Shown here: positions 57,740-64,000 of the stretch, one piece after another
Numbering within the stretch: position 1 is the stretch's first letter
How the letters are laid out: every line of letters begins with the position of its first letter
Assembly (NCBI GenBank): GCA_030762175.1
Contig: CM060842.1
Location: 61,006,501-61,070,500, forward strand
Length of the DNA stretch: 64,000 bases
Direction: 5' to 3'
Source of the DNA: Metallyticus violacea
Lineage: Eukaryota > Arthropoda > Insecta > Mantodea > Metallyticidae
Translations under genes and position numbers: made by a program
The notes under the pieces: model-generated
The model's database searches: none
Seen by the model: only the letters and a program-made list of their open reading frames with translations
Told to the model about the DNA's origin: nothing

Positions 57740-58170
57740 ATTGGAAGATATTAAACGGCAAGAAATATTTGGTGCATGGCAGAAAAGAGTTCATTGAGAC
57801 TTTATAGAGAAATAAAAATAGTGTGAGGTAGGGAAAATAAGAACAATGTGATAAGCAGATCGGGAAGAGTTTGCATGGGCTAGAACTGGAGTTATGAATT
57901 TAAAACTGCTTAGATATGATAAAGATGTTGAAAAATGTCCAATTTATGAAGAAACCAATGCGGATTTTCATTGTTTATTATACTGAAGGCAGTTATGGAG
58001 AGAACAGGCTTGGCAACAAAAATGGAGGATTTTAAATGGCGAAATATTAATAAGAAAGATTTTAACTGCAAAAGAAGAGACGAATATAAAAATGATAGGA
58101 AACTATTTGCACAAAGTTAGAGAGAAATGGATAAGAATGATTAAGAGAAAGATAGAGGGAAACGTAACCT
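57740..58170 (+). pseudogene. Decayed non-LTR retrotransposon C-terminus with Zn-knuckle-like motif
   Basis: One frame reads FAWARTGVMNLKLLRYDKD, CPIYEETNADFHCLLY (a C-x-x-[C lost]-H-C motif; the second Cys is now Tyr), a stop, RQLWREQAWQQKW, then LIRKILTAKEETNIKMIGNY and LHKVREKWIRM. This is the known C-terminal layout of insect LINE ORFs of the R1/I-like groups. No reverse transcriptase catalytic part is visible upstream; 57.48-57.74 kb may hold a more decayed portion. Confidence 0.65.
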
Positions 58171-58179
58171 TAATAGGTC

Positions 58180-59210
58180 AGATAAGTATAAACAAGGATA
58201 GGATAATACAATAATAAATATGATGGTCATCAATACACTAATAACCTGAAGTTGTGTGTATGGGATCAGAATGTAAACAAGCAAATTTAGAAAGAAAATG
58301 TCTAGAGGAGATAAGTAAGATTAGTGTTATTTTTATGTGTTTTTAGATCTAATTTTGTAATGGATTGATAAAGTAAGGTATACAAGTATAAACGTACGCT
58401 TCGCCATTCTCGCTAATAAGGGAAACATTTTGCGAATATTATTTTTAGTGAAATATTAAGCTTTTTAAATATTACTTTATATGACTAATATGTGTAATAC
58501 AAGCTTGTTTGACATTTTCTAACTATGCAGGAACTCTCAGGTGTCGGCATTGCAAACTTCCCTTTCTACATTCTTCATATCTGTTGTGAAGACTACAGGC
58601 AAGCTGGCGTGTTCCTTTTAGAACGGTCGGAATGATGCTGCCCTATCGCGCGCTGTATATCTCTGTATAAAGAAGCAAGGGACAATAACAGAGGCCCCGA
58701 CCTCTTGTTTGGCGCCGTGACGCTACCGAGGTTGGCGTCTTTCGCGTTCACTTGCTCAAGTAATTGCATTACCGCATTTAATTTCCAGACTGAGCTGTTA
58801 ATTTTGTGGCGGGTGGTTGAGAAAGCACATCTCATTAGCGTGCCTCTTTACCACAATAGTCTCGGCTATTAACTTCAGTTTGATAAAGTGTGTCTGTCAA
58901 ACATAGCTCCGGGGTTTTCATTAACTCCAAGCCCGCATATTGTGACAAAACAATCCGACCGGAACAAACACTAGTAGCGTTACAATTCAAGGTCAGTTCT
59001 TCTTTATTTACTTCAACCATGAACGCCGCATGTACCGTACTAAATATTATGTTTAAATATAATGTTTTAATGCAAACTTCTGACATGCAGATGTCTTCTG
59101 ACTTATTGCGTGGATGTGACAATGTTAAATAAATAATAATATTAATAAGTAGTGTTCGTGTTAAAACTCCCCAATGTGAAACTGGATACTGGATATTCAC
59201 TGCAAATCGG
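58180..59210. other. Unassigned DNA
   Basis: Less AT-rich at 58530-59000 with open minus-strand frames (58593-58835, 58835-59200) that show no recognised domain and no splice borders. Confidence 0.35.
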
Positions 59211-59214
59211 ACAA

Positions 59215-59535
59215 AATCGGTGATAACTTAAACTCTTGGAAATCACATTCGAGAGGTCCAGGGTTCAAATCCATTCCGATCTTGAGTTTTTTTCGCAGTT
59301 TACCATGGTCACTTAAGCGAATGCTGGAACGATTTTACCTTTCAACGAATTTCCGCTTTCCCTTTCATTGCACTGGTTCTGTTACAGAATCGAAAGTGCT
59401 AGGGCAAGGTGTGCTGGTGCGGTGTGACGGCAGCTTGAACTTTGGAAAGAGTTCTGCCTGATATGAAAGGAATCCTTCTAAGGGGCTCGAACTCCTTGGA
59501 ACTGTTTCGGAGTATTCTATCTGGAAACAATATTA
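59215..59535 (+). mobile_element. tRNA-derived SINE, family C
   Basis: Head with ggtccagggttcaaatcc (B box), then a body with ttctgttacagaatcgaaag, agggcaaggtgtgctggtgc and tttggaaagagttctgcc. The same body blocks occur inverted at 61905-62215, defining the family. Confidence 0.7.
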
Positions 59536-59539
59536 ACAT

Positions 59540-60955
59540 GGATAAAGAACAGTCCTGTGCTCTCATTGGGGGCGAAGGCACAAAAAGCCAGTCCTTGCGC
59601 TTGGCTGAAGTCCCAAAATATGCTATAATGTGTCATCTTGGTGAATGTGCCAGGCAAAATCGGTTATTATTATTTTTTTATGATGTTCAAAAACAAAATA
59701 AAGACTTTGCATTTGTACATGGATATACCGAAGGTAATTCATCTTACGGATGTTAATTATTTACACACGCGGTGTTCTAGAACCGCCGTTTATGTTCCGA
59801 AATAAGCAATCCAAATTACGACGTAAAGGTTGGATTAAAGCAGGAGCTGATTTAACAACAGTCAATACCTGATTACTCAGAACGTGCTAAAATACTTGGT
59901 AGATATATTTTATTTCACAATTGTTGCCCTTGTTTCACTAAATGTTATTGCCTAAATACTTGACTCACGTGACTTACATTAAACTCAGTAATATAGGATC
60001 AATGGCATAAAAAGAAAACATAATTAATATAGGAGAAGAAAATAACATACATTAGTAACTGGGCAGCAATTAAATATAAGTTCTGTAGTTCATCAGTAAT
60101 GTAAATATTAAAGAAAATTATAGAAAGAAACGTACATAACGTCTAATTTTGTCTATGTCTCAAACCCCTGCAAGATGCAACCAATGGCATGGGTGCCATG
60201 GAAGCACAAGAGGATCCAACTTGAAAAAAAAAAAAAAACATACGGCGGTTCTGGGAACCGATATACTATACTCAGAGATGTCCTGAAGATGGCCTAATTA
60301 CTACGACAATTGCCAAATCATCCTTTAGATCAGAAGTATTTGTGATGCATGTTTTAGATGATTCACCCAGTATACTCAAGAATAATTGTTAACAGTACTG
60401 TAATGCTGTGGACCTCCTGGGAAGTCTGGCGAGTTACAGTTTGAGTTTAGAGTAAACTTTGTAGTGTTACAAACTTTTTGTTCCCCCTCGGCTTTTTGAG
60501 ATCTTAACTGTATCAATAGGAAAAACACAGCGATATGAATAATGTTTGTGAAAGTGAGGGAGATTTACAATGCTATTGCATAATGAGCACATTATTCTGT
60601 TACTATAACAACTTGCTCACTTCCGCCTCTTCAATTAATTACCGCGCCTCAACCGCACCGCAGGTTCAGTAACCTTCAACTTTCCGTACAATAGCCGTGG
60701 GAGACTCAGTAACTGCCATGAACTTAACCGCAAAACAACACCGTGATAATGCTCTGTGGCTCAAATAGCACCACCAAGAAAAACTTCTCTCCCAACCCGT
60801 CTTCATATTTTAAAATCTTCATGTCCATGAATGCTCGATCTATTCATGAAATGCAAACCAGGGGTGAAAACGTATGATAATTAAGGGAACAAGGGTTGAG
60901 GTTGAACCCCCAGTCTACGATGGTGTTAAGAGTTGCAGCGGCCATGTAAGGACGT
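59540..60955. other. Unassigned non-coding DNA
   Basis: Nothing recognised apart from a poly-A run at 60223-60237. Confidence 0.4.
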
Positions 60956-60959
60956 AATT

Positions 60960-61500
60960 TATCAAAAAAAAAAAGTCTTTAAACACAAACCTTCTGTTCA
61001 ACTCCTCCTTCATTGTGCCGCAACGGGCACTATTCACTATGTTACTCTTTCCTGATAGTGTTGCAAAATTGGTTCTCTCATAATTAACACCGAAGAGGGT
61101 CGCCAGCAGGTTGTTTAAATTTCTTCTTGACTGGGCATATGTGTGCCGTCATTATTTAATTTCTCTCTTGTTTTCAGTTTCGTCCCTGCAAGGAAGTTTC
61201 CTTCATTACACCGCGCCAAATTGGTTGTGCAACTCTGCATAAGTACTGTCCTCTGTTTATTGGCACCCACCGAGCACAGAACTTGCTGTTCCAAGTCCCT
61301 GGCCATGATTTCTGAAAAAAAAAAACGCCTGAGTAATGGCGTCTACCTGACCCCTGCTGGTCACTGACGGCCATGCTGGGACAACCAGAAGGTTCCTCAT
61401 CATGGAATGACATTCGCCCATTTTTCAACGCATTTTTCACCAATGCAGCATTTCCATACTGTTTCAATATTGTGGACTTTATGAGGGTTTACATTCCGAG
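60960..61500 (-). pseudogene. Decayed mariner transposase, N-terminal half
   Basis: Minus-strand pieces: YGNAALVKNALKNGRMSFHD and EEPSGCPSM (61.45-61.37 kb; family text NGR.S.HDEERSGRPS), then KFCARWVP (61.28 kb) and a broken segment corresponding to the stretch before the first catalytic Asp. The catalytic domain beyond it is not recognisable. A poly-T/A insertion (61315-61325) and stops interrupt the frame. Confidence 0.7.
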
Positions 61501-61504
61501 ATAA

Positions 61505-61900
61505 TTGAAAACTGGTCGATGTTTATTGCTCCTATGTAGTGCTGCGCACTTCATAATTGTCATCACCTACTTCACGAATTAGACTATAGTAGATGATCAA
61601 ATTTATTCGGATTTTACCGCGGGTCATTTGAAATGAATAACGAGGGAGCGAGTTTCTTCAGTATAACGAGCCACCGGTTGATCTAGTTCTGAGAATTCGC
61701 TGTGGAGGACGGCAGTGCGCCTTGGATGGTGCGGGAAGGAGGACGATACTGTTGGTACTTGAGCCCTTTGTGCCTAACATCCAACTGGGACATAAGGCAA
61801 GAGCTGAGAGAGACACTAGAAGGTGATTGTGCGGACACAATTAGGTCCCTAACATGTTTCCAGATAGAACACGCCGACGTCGGTGGACCCCCCCCCCCCC
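61505..61900. other. Unassigned DNA
   Basis: No recognised repeat or gene; short open frames on both strands at 61.65-61.9 kb. A C homopolymer lies at 61888-61900, at the edge of the family C SINE. Confidence 0.35.
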
Positions 61901-61904
61901 CATT

Positions 61905-62215
61905 CCTCAGTTGAAGCCTCTCAGAATAGAAGCCTCCATAATAGACGCCGGGGCAGAAATCTTTCCAAAGGCAAGCTACTATCACACCACGGCAGCCCAC
62001 CTCGCCCTGGTGCTTTCGGCCCTGTAACAGAACTAATGAAATGAAATGCAACAGCAGAAAATTCATGGAAAGTAAATACCATCCCAGAATTTGCTTATGC
62101 GATCGGAAAAAATCGAGGTTCAGGATGACCAGCCCTATGGAAATTGAACGCAGGACCTTCCGAATGCGAGCCTCAAGCGTCGCCGCCTGAGCTACCCGTT
62201 TTACGTGACATACAT
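61905..62215 (-). mobile_element. tRNA-derived SINE, family C
   Basis: On the minus strand: cgggtagctcaggcggcgac (A box), ctgcgttcaatttcc (B box), then ttctgttacagggccgaaag, cagggcgaggtgggctgcc and tttggaaagatttctgccc, ending at a homopolymer. It is better preserved at the head than the copy at 59.2 kb. A (CATA)n run at 62209-62224 borders it. Confidence 0.75.
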
Positions 62216-62224
62216 ACATACATA

Positions 62225-63240
62225 CAAACGTGCGGTTGTGTTAGTTTTTTAACCATTCACTAGTTGCACAGTGCCGTACTCTCGAAGCTGGCCCCCTTTC
62301 ACCACCCCGTTCAAGGCAAAATGCGCCCGCTAGTAATTACATCATCCATTCAAACTGAGTCGCGGTAAAATCCGAATAATTCTTACTATAGCGTAAGGTC
62401 TGCAATAAAGGTAAGTAGAATCATCTCTTCTTTGGCGGATTTAAATCCCAGCTTCCAGGTGGTTTACATTTTAAATTTGTTTTGGCATCCTAATATTACC
62501 CATTCGCTCTAAATGAGCTCACCACTCATATCTTCATTTTACTATTATATCATTTATGCTTTCAATATTTAAATTTCTTCTTACATCTTCATTTCTAGCT
62601 TCTTCAATTCTTTCTATTCCTTCAACATTTCTCAGAAATTTGTTTAGTCCTTTTTGATCCTCTACTTTAAGAGTTCAAATCTCTGCTCTAGATAAAATAA
62701 GAAACGCAATCGTTTTATTTTTATTTCTTTACTTAACTTTTTAAATTTCTCTTAATAGTATGATTAATCGCATTTATTTTACAAAATTGAACTTCCTTTT
62801 ATCAAACATGCTAATTTGTTATTATTTTTTACAACGTTCTTGTATCTATAGATACAAATACAGTCTATATGTACTTACTGCTTTAAGGTATTTAAATGTT
62901 GCTTTAATTGTCCATATACTATTACATTCACATTTTGTGGATATAATACATTTGTTGCAATAAGCAGTTGTGCTCTAATGGTGTAATTATGTATAGGCAT
63001 TATTGCATATCAATATGTTACTATTTTAATTGAATAAATTGGGTAATAACTGTAATGCAAATTTGATAATGTTTTCAATAACAATTAAACCTTACAGTTC
63101 GGGAATAATGTGGAGTAATTAAATTCAGTAAAGAGCAGGTAATTACTGGTAACTGTAACGGAGAGATGCATAAGCAAGAGAAGTTTTTGTGGGAGTCGAC
63201 ATACAAGGGCTTGATATAAATAATGGCAATAGCGCTATAC
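62225..63240. other. Unassigned non-coding DNA
   Basis: Very AT-rich; nothing recognised. Confidence 0.45.
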
Positions 63241-63241
63241 G

Positions 63242-63247
63242 TTTATT
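63242..63247 (-). promoter_or_regulatory. Possible polyadenylation signal AATAAA
   Basis: About 17 bases downstream of the candidate stop at 63264. Common by chance in AT-rich DNA. Confidence 0.25.
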
Positions 63248-63263
63248 ATCAGAGGAAAGCTGT

Positions 63264-63431
63264 TTACATTCCTTCATGTCTACCACCTTCCCCACACTTG
63301 CGGAACACGTCGTACACCATCTGCGGCGCGTTCATCTCCTGAAGTGACCTCTTGTGTCGTAATGCTTCCCTCGAAGTAGTTCTTTCATTTTGGCGAAGGT
63401 CATAATCACAATCCAGGAGGGAAATAAAGTG
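63264..63431 (-). CDS. Candidate terminal coding exon of an unidentified gene
   Basis: On the minus strand, after attcag| (AG at 63433-63432), a frame runs from CAC at 63431 to TAA at 63266-63264, encoding about 55 residues ending NAPQMVYDVFRKCGEGGRHE-GM. The segment is distinctly less AT-rich than its flanks. AATAAA occurs at 63247-63242, soon after the stop. The frame is also open upstream to 63602, so the acceptor is my choice and uncertain. The peptide is hydrophilic and basic; the family is not recognised. If real, it ends a minus-strand gene that begins beyond the window's right edge. Confidence 0.35.
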   Translation of the reverse strand, partial: HFISLLDCDYDLRQNERTTSREALRHKRSLQEMNAPQMVYDVFRKCGEGGRHEGM

Positions 63432-63602
63432 CTGAATTATGAAATACTTTCGCCACAGTACTATATGGCAATACTGCTTCACGCAGATCCCGATAACAAT
63501 CTTTAGGCCACGAGCAACTTTAATTTTGATCCACAAACATATTCCTCTTTCATAAACACGAATTAATTGCTTGCAATATCCTCCTGTATAGCAAGGCATC
63601 AC

Positions 63603-64000
63603 ATAATTGTATTGAATAACATTACAACTGGTTGCAGTAGCCCTCCCTAGCTAGCCTAGTCTTCCGTTACAAGCCCGTCACATAACAGCAGTGTTGCCAT
63701 TACTCTTGTACAATAACAATTAAAAGGGCGTTAATAAACCTAATGTGCAGAGGTACCAATCCATAACAAGATAACTTATTCAATGGATATTTACAAGAGA
63801 TAGTTAAAGTTTTATATTCCCACAAAGTATTAAGTTTAACAAACTTTTATTTTACATCAAAGATTGGTGACACAGCAGGAAAATAAATGATTTGTTCTAA
63901 CAGTAGGTGAAGTTGCATTTGAAAGATTGGCAGTACTCACACATAGTTTGATCCGAAATTTTCTTAAAAGAGCTTTAAGGCACGGAGATTGCACCAGATA
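63603..64000. other. Unassigned non-coding DNA
   Basis: Would be intron if the candidate terminal exon is real. Nothing recognised. Confidence 0.4.

Noticed and set aside
58593..59200. Two adjacent minus-strand open frames as a split gene
   Set aside because: No shared domain, no splice sites between them and no recognised similarity.

Overview
The window looks like nuclear DNA of an arthropod, most likely an insect. It is AT-rich, has no operon-like gene packing, and its few convincing coding pieces are short exons bounded by GT/AG splice sites and separated by kilobases of non-coding DNA. Almost everything else that can be recognised is transposon debris: a Penelope-like element, hAT, several mariner lineages, non-LTR retrotransposon 3' ends and many tRNA-derived SINEs. 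SINE-rich, mariner-rich DNA with large introns would suit a large-genome polyneopteran such as a cockroach or termite. That placement is inference; no species-diagnostic gene was seen.

Host coding content is sparse. The solid case is a pair of consecutive internal exons on the minus strand, 12959-13092 and 10027-11061. They join in frame across a 1.9 kb intron and encode a Ser/Arg-rich, probably disordered protein with repeated RFSS sites that I cannot name. Three weaker candidates are a plus-strand first exon at 45269-45382 (strong start context, upstream in-frame stop, good donor), a minus-strand terminal exon at 63264-63431, and a small plus-strand internal exon at 2627-2694.

Layout: 1-1.2 kb nothing recognised; 1.2-2.2 kb a head-to-head palindrome of a Penelope-like retroelement 3' end (GIY-YIG domain plus a hammerhead-like ribozyme motif in each arm) flanked by a 12-bp direct repeat; 2.3-2.5 kb SINE; 3.9 kb a second hammerhead-like motif; 4.3-4.7 kb a Cys-rich, possibly piggyBac-derived tail; 5.4 kb a 67-bp tandem duplication; 5.8-8.4 kb a decayed hAT transposase; 9.2-9.4 kb a second, smaller palindrome with a hammerhead-like core and a 15-bp direct repeat; 10-13.1 kb the two exons; 13.3-13.9 kb an internally deleted transposon copy.

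From 15 to 42 kb: a nearly complete but decayed DUF4817-type/mariner-like transposase (16.2-17.2 kb), SINEs of several families, a mariner at 31.2-32.1 kb, an element with about 105-bp terminal inverted repeats at 33-34 kb, a mariner that lost its catalytic centre at 37.3-38.0 kb, and another deleted transposon copy at 39.5-40.1 kb. From 42 to 64 kb: three non-LTR retrotransposon 3' ends (42.0, 56.0 and 57.8 kb), an irritans-type mariner (47.5 kb), further SINEs, a third deleted transposon copy (56.8 kb) and a mariner remnant (61 kb). All transposase and reverse-transcriptase reading frames seen are interrupted, so I infer no active autonomous element. Long stretches of 17-21, 24-27, 34-36, 43-47 and 49-55 kb hold nothing I can identify.
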